Part shown: piece by piece, positions 53,478 through 62,954 of the stretch
Numbering within the stretch: position 1 is the first letter of the stretch
How the letters are laid out: each line of letters begins with the position of its first letter
From: Palsa-506 sp963709075
GTDB taxonomy: Bacteria > Actinomycetota > Actinomycetes > Streptosporangiales > Streptosporangiaceae
DNA: 64,000 bases
Assembly: GCA_963709075.1 (NCBI GenBank)
Contig: CAVPUY010000005.1
Coordinates: 434,001-498,000, forward strand
Reading direction: 5' to 3'
Program-made: the position numbers and the translations under genes
Notes under the pieces: generated by a model
Seen by the model: only the letters and a program-made list of their open reading frames with translations
Told to the model about the DNA's origin: nothing
Database searches by the model: none

Positions 53478-53632
53478 CCAGCCGGACCAGAGCCAGCCGG
53501 ACCAGAGCCAGCCGGACCAGAGCCAGCCGGACCAGAGCCGGCCGGACCAGAGACCGACCGGCGCACCAGAGCCAGCCGGACCAGAGCAGCCGGACCAGAA
53601 CCAGCCGGACCAGCGCCAGCCGACCAGAGCCA
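53478..53632 (-). repeat. 15-bp tandem repeat near the DUF222 gene start
   Basis: The unit CCAGCCGGACCAGAG occurs four times exactly (53478-53537) and then degenerates through about 53632. One minus-strand frame reads SGPAG repeats, in keeping with the Gly/Pro repeats of other proteins here; the other two frames read LVRLA and WLWSG. Frame uncertainty makes the N-terminus of the DUF222 protein unsure. Confidence 0.8.
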
Positions 53633-53664
53633 CCGGCGGCTGACCGGGGAGTGGTTCTCTGCAT

Positions 53665-54131
53665 TGTGTCCTCCCTCCTGGGCTTGCGGCTTCGCTGTTT
53701 GCGCTCTTAGAACACGCTAGCGTGAGCCACTGACAGTCTCCGTCCAGCAGTTGAACTACAGATTCGAGAAGCTGCAGATATTCTCCGCCTCCAGCTGCCG
53801 GGAACTGGTCCGCTTCGGGAGCTGCGGCCCGCGAGCGGATGCCGGGAAACCGGGCCGCCGCGGAACCGGGCGCATCCGGGAAAGCCAGACCGGAATAGCA
53901 CCTGGCCGGACGGCGTTCACTACTCTGTCGGTGTGCTGTGTCCCCCGGGCCGCATCTACTGCCTTCGCGGAATACCGTCCGGCTGGAGCCGCGTCGCGCC
54001 ACTCGCCGAGAGGGCGACCGCACACCGGCACGGGCACGCCCTCGCCAGCGCAGAGACGCTGACGGGGGCGTTGTCATGTCCGGGCAGGAATCCGCCGGCC
54101 CGGCGGCAGGAGACGAAGTGGTGGGAGCCGT
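53665..54131. other. intergenic region with no convincing gene
   Basis: This 467-base gap lies between the DUF222-HNH start and the sigma factor stop, both on the minus strand. Open frames on either strand lack ribosome sites and family features. It should contain the promoter of the DUF222 gene. No strong hairpin was found. Confidence 0.6.
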
Positions 54132-55286
54132 TCAGCCGAGGTATTCCTTGAGCATCTGGGCGCGGCTGGGATGACGCAGCTTGGCCAGCGTCTTGGACTC
54201 GATCTGGCGGATCCGCTCGCGGGTGACGCCGAACTCCCTGCCGACCTCTTCCAGCGTGCGCGGATGGCCGTCGGTCAGCCCGAACCGGAGCTGGATGATC
54301 CGCTGCTCGCGCACGGAGAGGTTGTCGAGCACGTTGTCCAGTTGTTCCTGCAGCATGATGAACGCCGCGGCCTCGATCGGCACGACGGCGTCGGCATCCT
54401 CGATGAAGTCTCCGAGATCGGAGTCCTCTTCGCCGATCGGCGACTGCAATGAGATCGGCTCCTGCGCGATCCGCTGGATTTCGGCTACTCGCTCCAGCGA
54501 CAGGCCCATCTCCCTGGCAATCTCCTCAGGCAGCGCCTCCCGGCCGAGGTCCTGGTGCAACTGACGCTGGATGCGGGCCATCTTGTTGATGGTCTCCACC
54601 ATGTGCACAGGAATCCGGATCGTGCGGGCCTGGTCGGCGATCGCCCGGGTGATCGCCTGCCGGATCCACCAGGTGGCATAGGTCGAGAACTTGTAGCCCT
54701 TGGTGTAGTCGAACTTCTCCACGGCGCGGATCAGGCCGAGGTTCCCTTCCTGGATCAGGTCAAGGAAGACCAGCCCGCGGCCGATATAGCGCTTGGCGAT
54801 CGATACCACGAGCCGCAGGTTCGCCTCGATCAGCCGCTGCTTCGCCCGCATTCCCTCCGCGGCGAGCAGGGCCAGCTCGGCCACCTCGGCGCCCAGCGGC
54901 CCGCTGCCCTGGCAGCCGCCCCTGATCGTCTCCTCGGCGAACAGGCCGGCCTCGATCGACTTGGCCAGGTCGACCTCGTCCTGCGCGGTCAGCAGCGGCA
55001 CCCGGCCGATCTCACGGAGGTAGATCCGGACTAGGTCGCCGGTGACTGCCCGGCGGGCAAGCTCGGCCCGGCCGCTCCGCCGTTCCTCGGCTTCATCTGG
55101 CGGTGCGTCGAGCACCTCGACGCCTTCGTCTGCCAGCAGCCGGACGATGGAGTCGGCGGCGTCGGCAGGCAACTCACTACCTTCAAAGGCAGCGTTGATG
55201 TCCGTCATCGCGACGGCACCGCGTTCCCTGGCCCGAGCCACTAAATCGGTCACCTGGTCCACTGGCGGCAGGACCGTAAGACTCAT
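54132..55286 (-). CDS. principal (HrdB/SigA-type, sigma-70 group 1 or 2) RNA polymerase sigma factor
   Basis: The 384-residue form has region 1.2 (RIYLREIGRVPLLTAQDEVD), region 2 (RLVVSIAKRYIGRGLVFLDL, YKFSTYATWWIRQAITRAIA), region 3 (MVETINKMARIQRQLHQDLG) and region 4.2 (TLEEVGREFGVTRERIRQIE). These recognise standard -10/-35 promoters. I start at the ATG 55286 (SLTVLPPVDQVTDLVARARE); no clear ribosome site is seen, and earlier in-frame starts at 55340 or 55421 would add unconserved residues. It lies 142 bases after dnaG on the same strand, recalling the rpsU-dnaG-rpoD arrangement. Whether it is the only principal sigma cannot be told. Confidence 0.93.
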   Translation of the reverse strand: MSLTVLPPVDQVTDLVARARERGAVAMTDINAAFEGSELPADAADSIVRLLADEGVEVLDAPPDEAEERRSGRAELARRAVTGDLVRIYLREIGRVPLLTAQDEVDLAKSIEAGLFAEETIRGGCQGSGPLGAEVAELALLAAEGMRAKQRLIEANLRLVVSIAKRYIGRGLVFLDLIQEGNLGLIRAVEKFDYTKGYKFSTYATWWIRQAITRAIADQARTIRIPVHMVETINKMARIQRQLHQDLGREALPEEIAREMGLSLERVAEIQRIAQEPISLQSPIGEEDSDLGDFIEDADAVVPIEAAAFIMLQEQLDNVLDNLSVREQRIIQLRFGLTDGHPRTLEEVGREFGVTRERIRQIESKTLAKLRHPSRAQMLKEYLG

Positions 55287-55427
55287 GGGGACAGTGTGCG
55301 CCACCCGCCGGCGATCGTGGGGGGCTAATATTGTCACCATATGGCTAGTAACGTTCCGGCCACGAGCGGGTAACCGCGCTGTCACGGTGAGCCCGGCACT
55401 GCGCTGCAGCGGGCTCAGCACCGCTGG

Positions 55428-57446
55428 TCACAGCGATCCTGGGACTCTTTCCCACAGCACGCGATGGCGTCCTTCCAGCGCGATCAGATCGCCGAACATC
55501 CGGTTGTACTCGGTCGGCTCAGCGACCGGGCTCAGCCGCTGCAGCCGCGACTTGATGGCGGCGATCTGCCTGCTCACGGCGAGTTCTTCGACCCTGGCGA
55601 GTACGGCGTCCGCGTACCTGGCGTCCGGCTCGCCGTCGGCCCTCGGTGCCCGCAGCGGCTCGACGGCCAGCTGGGTGACGAAGCCGCGGGCCCGGTCGTC
55701 CGGTGCGGCTGTCCGCAGCCGCTCGGCCCATTCCCTGCTGCCGTCAGCCGCGCTCGTGCCGCCACACCCGGCGATCAGCTCGAAGACGGCGGCATGTACG
55801 GGCGCAGTGAAGCAGGCAGCCCCGAGCGCGTCGAAGGACGGCCCGCAAAGGGCAGGGCGCTGCACCGCGAGCTTCAGCGCCTCGCGCTGCACCTGGATGA
55901 CGGGATCGCGCGGATCGTAGCGCTCCTCCTGGTCGCGCGGACTGCCTTGCACCGGGACGCCAGCCGGGCCAGGACCGCTTCCGGCTTGCGCCGGGCTGCC
56001 CTGCGCCCGGCCGCCCGGCGCGCCCCGGCCCTGGGCGCCCTGGCCTTGCGCCCCCCGGCCCTGCGCTCCCCTGCCCTGGCCTGGGCGGCCCTGTGCTGGC
56101 CTGCCCTGGCCCGGGGCCGGCCCGGCGTGCGCGCCGATCCTGGACAGCACGAACGCCTCGTCCATCATGCCGAGCCAGCGGTCCAGGCTGACCGCGTAAA
56201 GCTGGCGCAGGCCGCGGTCCTTGATCCGGCCGACGATCGGCGCGGCAGCGTCCAGCGCGGCCAGGCGGCCCTCGGCGGTCTCCAGGTCATGCTGGCCGAG
56301 CACGCTGCGGACCGCGAACTCGAACAGCGGCACCCGCTGCGCGACGAGTTCCCTGACCGCCCCGTCACCGTGCTTGAGCCGCAGGTCACACGGATCAAGG
56401 CCGTCCGGCTGCACAGCGACGAAGGTCTGGGTGACGAACTTCTCCTCCATCCCGAACGCGCGCAGCGCGGCACGCTGGCCCGCGGCGTCACCGTCGAAGG
56501 TGAAGATGACCTCGCCGCGGAACTGGCTCTCGTCCATCAGCAGCCGCCGCAGGACGCTGATATGCCCGTCGCCGAACGACGTGCCCGAGGTGGCGACCGC
56601 AGTTGTCACGCCGGCCAGGTGGCAGGCCATCACGTCGGTGTAGCCCTCCACGATGACCGCCTGACGGCGCTTCGCGATCTCCCGCTTCGCCAGGTCAGCC
56701 CCGTACAGCACCGAGCTCTTCTTGAACAGCGCCGTCTCCGGCGTGTTCAGGTACTTGGGGCCCTGGTCGACGGCCGACAGCTTCCTGGCGCCGAACGCGA
56801 TGACGTCGCCGCTCAGGTCCCTGATCGGCCAGAGCAGGCGGTCCCTGAACCGGTCGATCGGCCCGCGCCTGCCCTCCTTGGCCAGCCCGCCGAGGATCAG
56901 CTCGGCCTCAGTGAACCCGCGCCCGCGCAGGTGCCTGGTGAGCGAGTCCCAGTCGGCCGGCGCGTAGCCGACGCCGAACTGCTCCGCATCCGTCAGCTCG
57001 AATCCCCGCTCGGAAAGAAAGGCGCGCGCCGCGACGGCGTCGGCGCCAGCCATCCGTTCCGAATAAAAGTCAGCTGCCGCCCGGTGTGCCTGCAGCAGCC
57101 TCCGGCGCTGGCTCTGCTCCTGGCCTGGTACCTGGCCGCCCTGCTCGTAGCGCAGGTCGAGGCCGGCCCTGGCCGCGAGCCGCTCGACGGCCTCGGCGAA
57201 GTTGAGGTTGTCGATCTGCTGGACGAACTTGATGACATCGCCGCCCTCGGAGCACGAGAAGCAGTACCACAGCCCGCGGGCCGGCGTGACGTTGAATGAC
57301 GGCGTCTTCTCGTCGTGGAACGGGCACAGGCCCTTGAGCGATCCGCCGCCGGCATTGCGGAGCTGCAGGTACTCCCCCACAACCTCGTCGATGGCCGAAC
57401 GCTCGCGGACCAGTCGGATGTCCTCGTCGCGGATCCGGCCTGCCAC
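55428..57446 (-). CDS. dnaG: DNA primase
   Basis: The 672-residue protein has the CHC2 zinc finger (GLCPFHDEKTPSF, then WYCFSCSEGGDV), the catalytic TOPRIM core (VIVEGYTDVMACHLAGV with the Glu, VIFTFDGDAAGQRAA with the DxD) and a C-terminal DnaB-interaction-type domain (RVEELAVSRQIAAIKSRLQR). A Gln/Gly/Ala-rich linker of ~60 residues separates the two. It makes RNA primers at the replication fork. The GTG start follows GGAGGG. The gene lies upstream of the sigma factor and near dgt, a common actinobacterial order. Confidence 0.97.
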   Translation of the reverse strand: MAGRIRDEDIRLVRERSAIDEVVGEYLQLRNAGGGSLKGLCPFHDEKTPSFNVTPARGLWYCFSCSEGGDVIKFVQQIDNLNFAEAVERLAARAGLDLRYEQGGQVPGQEQSQRRRLLQAHRAAADFYSERMAGADAVAARAFLSERGFELTDAEQFGVGYAPADWDSLTRHLRGRGFTEAELILGGLAKEGRRGPIDRFRDRLLWPIRDLSGDVIAFGARKLSAVDQGPKYLNTPETALFKKSSVLYGADLAKREIAKRRQAVIVEGYTDVMACHLAGVTTAVATSGTSFGDGHISVLRRLLMDESQFRGEVIFTFDGDAAGQRAALRAFGMEEKFVTQTFVAVQPDGLDPCDLRLKHGDGAVRELVAQRVPLFEFAVRSVLGQHDLETAEGRLAALDAAAPIVGRIKDRGLRQLYAVSLDRWLGMMDEAFVLSRIGAHAGPAPGQGRPAQGRPGQGRGAQGRGAQGQGAQGRGAPGGRAQGSPAQAGSGPGPAGVPVQGSPRDQEERYDPRDPVIQVQREALKLAVQRPALCGPSFDALGAACFTAPVHAAVFELIAGCGGTSAADGSREWAERLRTAAPDDRARGFVTQLAVEPLRAPRADGEPDARYADAVLARVEELAVSRQIAAIKSRLQRLSPVAEPTEYNRMFGDLIALEGRHRVLWERVPGSL
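55985..56115 (-). repeat. degenerate repeats encoding the DnaG Gln-Gly linker
   Basis: Fifteen-base-like units encode AQGRGAQGQGAQGRGAPGG and related text between the DnaG core and its C-terminal domain. In-frame repeat expansion seems tolerated in this disordered linker. Confidence 0.7.
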
Positions 57447-57579
57447 TTCCGCCCTCCGCAGTTGCCCGCTGTCGTCGCGGCGAGTCTAGTGGCCGGCACT
57501 GTCATTGCGTCCCGCACTGGGCTACTTCGCTACCTCGGGTCGCTGTCGCGGGGAGTCACGAGCTCATAGGATCCCCGGC

Positions 57580-58188
57580 ATGCGCGCGATCACCTGGCTC
57601 AAGGATCAGGGCGCCGAATTCGCCGTCGCCGACGTGGGCGCCGCCGCCGATGTCAGCGGCGGGCTGCTGTGCGCCACCGGCGTCGCGCTTGGCGCCGACC
57701 CGCTGCCGTACCGGCTCGACTATGAGCTCGACTGCGGGGACGGCTACGTCACCCGGTGGCTGTCGGTGCGCGCGCACGGCGCGGGCTGGCAGCGCAAGCT
57801 GGAGCTGTCCCGGGATCCGGATGGCGGCTGGACCGTCGAGGCCAGCGCCGAGGGCGATCCCGGCCTGCCGCTGCCGCCGCCCGGCGGTGATCCGGCGTCC
57901 TTCCGTGCGGCGCTGGACTGCGACCTCGGCCTGTCCCCGCTGACCAACACGATGCCGGTGCTCCGGCACGGGCTGCTGGCCGGCGGCGACCCGGTGGATT
58001 GCCTGATGGCCTGGGTAAGCGTTCCTGACCTGGCCGTGCTGCCGTCGGCGCAGAGCTACGCCTTCGTGCGCCGGGAAGCCGCCGGGCTCAGCGTGATCCG
58101 GTTCGAGAGCGGCGCGTTCGCCGCCGACGTGGTGTTCGACGACGAGGGCCTGGTCGTGGACTACCCGGGGATCGGCAAGCGAGCCTGA
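57580..58188 (+). CDS. putative glycolipid-binding (DUF1089-like) protein
   Basis: The 202-residue protein starts MRAITWLKDQGAEFAVADVG and continues YRLDYELDCGDGYVTRWLSV, LELSRDPDGGWTVEASAEGD, CDLGLSPLTNTMPVLRHGLL, IRFESGAFAADVVFDDEGLV. The overall pattern matches the putative glycolipid-binding domain family, which is of uncertain function. No signal peptide. It is divergent from dnaG. Confidence 0.8.
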   Translation: MRAITWLKDQGAEFAVADVGAAADVSGGLLCATGVALGADPLPYRLDYELDCGDGYVTRWLSVRAHGAGWQRKLELSRDPDGGWTVEASAEGDPGLPLPPPGGDPASFRAALDCDLGLSPLTNTMPVLRHGLLAGGDPVDCLMAWVSVPDLAVLPSAQSYAFVRREAAGLSVIRFESGAFAADVVFDDEGLVVDYPGIGKRA

Positions 58189-58233
58189 CTCTGCGGAGCG
58201 GCCAGACCCTGTGCTGGCTGATACGGTCGCGGC

Positions 58234-58971
58234 GTGCCTGCCCTGCTGGTCCTCTGGGATGTCGACCACACGCTCGTGAATGCCGGCGGGGTCGGGATCG
58301 AGCTCTACCGGATCGCGTTCGCCGAGATGTTCGGCGGCGAGCTGCCAATGCCCGGCTCGATGGCCGGGCGGACCGACCGTGCCATCGCGGTAGAGGTGCT
58401 GCGGCTGGCGGGGGTGCCCGAGCCGGGCCGCCGGGTCGCCGCGTTCCAGGCCATCATGGCGGAGCACGCGCCGGAACTGGCCGGCCCGATCAGGGAGCGC
58501 GGCCGGGCACTGCCCGGCGCGGCAGCGACCCTGGCCGCGCTCGCGATGGCCGGCGCGGCAGATGACGGGCCGCGGCGGCGGGCGGTAGTGCAGTCCCTGC
58601 TGACCGGCAACATCCGGCCGCTCGCGGAGGTGAAGCTCGGCGCGCTGGGGCTGACCCGCCACCTCGACCTTGAGGTCGGCGCTTACGGCGACGTGCATGA
58701 GGTGAGGTCGGAGCTTGTCGGCCCGGCCCGGCGGAAGGCGGCGGCGGCCTACGGGGCGGACTTCGGCGGCCGGGCGACCGTGCTGATCGGCGATACCCCG
58801 CTCGATGTCGAGGCCGCGGTCGTCACCGGCGCCAGGGCGGTCGGCGTCGCGACCGGCGGCTTCCCGGCGGCGGACCTCGCCGTGGCCGGCGCCGACGCCG
58901 TGCTGCCCGATCTCACCGACACCGACCGGGTGCTCGCCGCGATCCTCGGCGGTGCGCAGCCGCCGGCATGA
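58234..58971 (+). CDS. HAD-family hydrolase (phosphatase-like)
   Basis: The 245-residue protein has HAD motif I LLVLWDVDHTLVNAGG, motif II LLTGN, a lysine in the C-terminal half and motif IV VLIGDTPLDVEAA, with the cap domain between residues ~20 and 90. It is probably a phosphoglycolate-phosphatase-type enzyme; the substrate is unknown. GTG start; convergent with dgt, 9 bases apart. Confidence 0.88.
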   Translation: MPALLVLWDVDHTLVNAGGVGIELYRIAFAEMFGGELPMPGSMAGRTDRAIAVEVLRLAGVPEPGRRVAAFQAIMAEHAPELAGPIRERGRALPGAAATLAALAMAGAADDGPRRRAVVQSLLTGNIRPLAEVKLGALGLTRHLDLEVGAYGDVHEVRSELVGPARRKAAAAYGADFGGRATVLIGDTPLDVEAAVVTGARAVGVATGGFPAADLAVAGADAVLPDLTDTDRVLAAILGGAQPPA

Positions 58972-58980
58972 TCCCGGGGA

Positions 58981-60267
58981 TCATGCCGGGCAGAGGCGGG
59001 CGTGCCAGGCGATGGCCGAGGTGTCGGTGAGCGAGGCGATCTGGTCTACGACCACGCGCAGCCTGGCGGAATCAGAATCGGCCGCGCGGTACGCGGGGCG
59101 CAGGATCGGCTCAAGCGTCTGCGGCGCCCCGGCTAGCACGGCCGCGGCGAGCTCGGCGATCAGCTCGCGCTGCCGTGCCTGCGCGGCAGCTACCCCGGAT
59201 CTGCTCATTACGTAGTAGGCGGTCACGCCCTTGAGCAGAGCGCACTCCAGCCGCTGCTGCCGGGGCACGACAAGATCCATCGAGTACCTGGCGGCCTGGG
59301 CAGCTGCGGGCTCCCTGGTGGCGGCCGGCGGCTCGCTCCGTCCGGCTCCGGCTGGCGGCAGCTCATCCGGCGCGCCGAGCGTGGCGTCCATCGCAGCCTC
59401 GCAGAGTCGCCCGATCAGCTCGCTGGTCAGGTTCTTCAGCCCGGCGACCGCGGTCGGCCCGCCGTCGTACGCGGCAGGCCAGCAGGGCAGCTCGAGCAGC
59501 GCGGCAAACACCACGGCCAGCTCGGCGGCATCGACCGAGCCAGGGTCGCAGTAAGCGGTCGCGGTGAGCTCGGCCACCGCGCGCCGCTCGCCTTCGTCGC
59601 GGAGCTGGCTCAGCGTGACCATGCCCGCGTGCAGCCCGTCCTCCAGGTCGTGGACCGAGTAGGCAACGTCGTCGGCCCAGTCCATGACCTGCGCTTCCAG
59701 GCACGGCCTGCCGTCCGGCGCCGCTGCCCTGATCCAGCAGAACGCAGCCCGGTCGTCGGCGTAGGCTCCGTACTTGGCTTCGCCTGGCCCGGCCAGCCAC
59801 GGGTACTTGAGCGTCGCGTCCAGGGTGGCCCTGGTCAGGTTCAGCCCAGCGCCGGGGACCTTGGCCTCCAGCCGGGTGAGCAGCCGGAGGCTCTGCGCAT
59901 TGCCCTCGAAGCCGCCGCAGGCAGCGGCAAGATCCGCGAGGGCTGACTCGCCATTGTGCCCAAACGGGGGATGCCCGAGATCATGTGCCAGGCAGGCCGC
60001 ATCGACCAGGTCGGGATCGCAACCGAGCGCCGCCCCGAGCTCACGTCCTACCTGCGCGCACTCCAGCGAGTGGGTGAGCCTGGTGCGCGGGAAATCAGCC
60101 GAGCCCACCTCGACCACCTGGGTCTTCGCGGCCAGGCGGCGCAGCGCGGCGCTGTGCAGCACACGGGCGCGGTCCCGCTCGAACGGACCGCGCCCGGCGC
60201 TGCGTGCACGCTTAGGCGGCTCGGCTGCCCACCGCGCCGTCGCGTGGCTGTCGTAGCCTGCCGTCAC
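58981..60267 (-). CDS. dgt: deoxyguanosinetriphosphate triphosphohydrolase-like HD protein
   Basis: The 428-residue protein has the HD-domain motifs: RLTHSLECAQVGRELGAALG (His), CLAHDLGHPPFGHNGESAL (HD pair) and VMDWADDVAYSVHDLEDGLH (Asp). dGTPases remove triphosphate from dNTPs and affect nucleotide pools. The start is a GTG overlapping the ppdK stop (GTGA), so translation is coupled. It lies upstream of dnaG on the same strand, as in other actinobacteria, though two plus-strand genes intervene here. Confidence 0.92.
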   Translation of the reverse strand: MTAGYDSHATARWAAEPPKRARSAGRGPFERDRARVLHSAALRRLAAKTQVVEVGSADFPRTRLTHSLECAQVGRELGAALGCDPDLVDAACLAHDLGHPPFGHNGESALADLAAACGGFEGNAQSLRLLTRLEAKVPGAGLNLTRATLDATLKYPWLAGPGEAKYGAYADDRAAFCWIRAAAPDGRPCLEAQVMDWADDVAYSVHDLEDGLHAGMVTLSQLRDEGERRAVAELTATAYCDPGSVDAAELAVVFAALLELPCWPAAYDGGPTAVAGLKNLTSELIGRLCEAAMDATLGAPDELPPAGAGRSEPPAATREPAAAQAARYSMDLVVPRQQRLECALLKGVTAYYVMSRSGVAAAQARQRELIAELAAAVLAGAPQTLEPILRPAYRAADSDSARLRVVVDQIASLTDTSAIAWHARLCPA

Positions 60268-62954
60268 CTGCTGTCGCTGGCTCCGGTGGCTTCCTCAACG
60301 GCCGCGCGGCCGGCCTCCAGCCGGGCGACCGGAACGCGGAACGGCGAGCAGGACACGTAGTCGAGCCCGGCCTGGTGGAAGAAGTGCACGGACTCCGGGT
60401 CGCCGCCGTGTTCGCCGCAGACACCGATCTGCAGGTCGGGACGGGCAGCCCGGCCCTCCTGGACGGCGATCCTGACCAGCCGGCCGATGCCCTCGGAATC
60501 CAGCGTCTCGAACGGGGAGACGCCGAACACGCCCAGGTCGATGTACCGGCTGAAGAACGCCCCCTCGACGTCGTCGCGGGAGAAGCCCCAGCCCATCTGG
60601 GTCAGGTCGTTGGTGCCGAAGGAGAAGAACTCGGCTGCCGTCGCGATCTGCCCGGCGGTCAGTGCGGCCCGCGGCACCTCGATCATGGTGCCGATCATCG
60701 TGTGCACGTCGGTCCCGGTTTCCTCCCGTACCTCGGCCAGCACCCGCTCGGCCTCATCGCGGGCGGCCTCGAGTTCCTGGATGGCACCGACCAGCGGGAT
60801 CATGATCTCCGGCCGCGGGTTCCCGCCTGCCTTGACCCGGTCCGCCGCGGCGTGCGCGATCGCCCGCACCTGCATGGCATACAGGCCGGGCACGACCAGA
60901 CCGAGGCGGACGCCGCGCAGGCCGAGCATCGGGTTCTCCTCGTGCAGCCGCCGGACAGCCTCAAGCAGCTTCTTGTCCTGCGCGGTCGCACCGTCCCCGG
61001 CCAGGGCGATCTTGACCGACAATGCGGTCAGGTCGGGCAGGAACTCGTGCAGCGGCGGGTCCAGCAGCCGGATGGTCACCGGCAGCCCGTCCATCGCCTC
61101 GAGGATCTCCACGAAGTCGCCGCGCTGCAGCGGCTCGAGCGCATCGAGGGCCGACTGCCGGGTGGCATCGTCGTCGGCCAGGATCAGCCGCTCGACCAGC
61201 TGCCGCCGCTCGCCGAGGAACATGTGCTCGGTCCTGGTCAGGCCGATGCCCTCCGCGCCGAACCGACGCGCGCGGGCGGAGTCGTCGCCGTTATCGGCGT
61301 TCGTCCACACGCCCAGGCGGCGCCGCTGGTCGGCATGCTCAATGATCTTGTGCACTGCGGACACCAGCTCGTCAGCGGAGGCATCCAGGCCGCCCTCGAA
61401 GTACTCCACCACCGGTGACGCCACGACCGCCACCTCGCCGAGGAAGACCACGCCCGACGTGCCGTCGATCGAGATCACGTCGCCCTCATTGACGATCAGG
61501 CCGCCGGGCGCGGTGAACTTCCGGCCGACCAGGTCGACCTCGAGCTCGTCCGCGCCGCACACGCAGGTCTTGCCCATTCCGCGGGCGACGACCGCGGCGT
61601 GGCTGGTCTTGCCGCCGCGGCTGGTCAGGATGCCGCGCGCGGCGATCATGCCGTGCAGGTCGTCGGGGTTGGTCTCGCGCCGGACCAGGATGACGTCCTC
61701 GCCTGCCGCTGCCTGCTCGACCGCGCGCGCGGACTCGAAGACCACCTTGCCGACCGCGGCGCCGGGCGAGGCGCTGATGCCCTTGGCGATCTGCCTGACG
61801 TCGCTGCCCGCGTCGAACCGGGGGAACATCAGCTGCGCGAGCTGGCTGCCGGTGACCCGGTTCAGCGCCTCGTCCATGTCGATCAGGCCCTGATCGACCA
61901 GCTGGATGGCGATCCGGAACGCGGCGCCCGGCGGTGCGCTTGCCCACCCGGGTCTGCAGCATCCACAGCTTGCCGCGCTCGATAGTGAACTCGATGTCGC
62001 ACAGGTCGCGGTAGTGGTTCTCCAGCGTCCGCATGATCTGCATCAGCTCGTCGTAGGACTTCGAGTCGATCTGCTCGAGGTCCTGCAGCGGGACCGTGTT
62101 GCGGATGCCGGCCACGACATCCTCGCCCTGGGCGTTCTGCAGGTAATCGCCGTAGACGCCCTGCTGGCCGCTGCCCGGATCGCGGGTGAACGCGACCCCG
62201 GTGCCGGAGTCCATGCCGACGTTGCCGAACACCATCGCGACGACGTTGACCGCCGTGCCCAGGTCGGTCGGGATCCGCTCCTGCCGCCGGTACAGGATCG
62301 CCCGGTCCGCGTTCCAGGAGTTGAAGACGGCCCGGATCGCCATGTCCAGCTGCTCGCGCGGCTCTTGCGGGAAATCACGGCCAGTGTGCTCGCGGACGAT
62401 TTCCTTGAAGGAGTCCACGATCCCGGACAGATCCGCGGCATCCAGGTCCAGGTCGTTCTTGGTGCCCTTGGCCTGCTTGGCGGCGTCGATCACGTGCTCG
62501 AACGCCTCGCCGTCGATGTCGAGTACCGTCTTGCCGAACATCTGGATGAGCCGACGGTAGGAGTCCCAGGCAAGGCGGTCATTGCCTGCCTGCTTGGCCA
62601 GGCCGTGCACCGACTCATCGGACAGGCCGATGTTCAGTACCGTTTCCATCATTCCCGGCATGGAGAACTTGGCCCCGGACCGCACGCTGACAAGCAGCGG
62701 GTCGGCATGGTCGCCTAGCTTCCTGCCCATCTTGGCTTCCAGGTCGCCGCAGATGGGTCGGTGATCTCTTCGTCCAGGCCCGCCGGGAAGTCGCCCTCTC
62801 GCAGGTAATGGCGGCAGGCGTCGGTGCTGACGATGAAACCGGGCGGGACGGGCAGGCCCAGGTTGGTCATCTCGGCCAGGTTGGCGCCCTTGCCACCCAG
62901 CAGGTCCTTCAGGTCCTTATTGCCTTCGGTGAAGTCGTAGACGAGCTTCGGCAC
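60264..62954 (-). CDS. ppdK: pyruvate, phosphate dikinase, two compensating frameshifts
   Basis: The protein starts PKLVYDFTEGNKDLKDLLGG (I chose the GTG at 62954, with GAGGAG 8 bases upstream). It has the nucleotide-binding domain (GAKFSMPGMMETVLNIGLSD), the phosphohistidine domain (TSRGGKTSHAAVVARGMGKT) and the PEP-binding C-terminus (IGVCGEHGGDPESV). The frame changes at about 62755 (after EEITDP; one base missing) and at about 61930 (QTRVGKRTAG; one extra G), so the total stays a multiple of three, 896 residues, the usual length. It interconverts pyruvate/ATP/Pi and PEP/AMP/PPi. It leads dgt with a 4-base overlap. No PPDK regulatory protein is adjacent. Confidence 0.94.

Larger units (their letters stand above)
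50972..53664 (-). pseudogene. DUF222 (13E12-like) HNH endonuclease, multiple frame changes
   Basis: A strong ribosome site GGAGGGAGGA precedes the ATG at 53664. The DUF222 domain is recognisable in pieces: AAAACRRLASWAQATELAMV, AIDLTRARLIAEATSVLDD, then KVLPAAGDKTPAQLRAALRR and SVDPDAAERRRKDAERRAKI. A long Gly/Pro/Asp repeat linker follows (52.1-52.3 kb), then the HNH C-terminus: EFVAARDQTCRSPACRQPAH, DLDHTVPHDQGGRTC, CRTHHRLKQRPGW, ending TYTQTPDTYDT at 50972. At least four frame changes are needed. It may be a pseudogene or a sequencing-damaged intact gene of a common actinobacterial multicopy family. Confidence 0.75.

Noticed and set aside
53751..54062. Possible small plus-strand gene upstream of the sigma factor
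   Set aside because: No ribosome site, no hydrophobic or domain pattern, and neighbouring frames are equally open.
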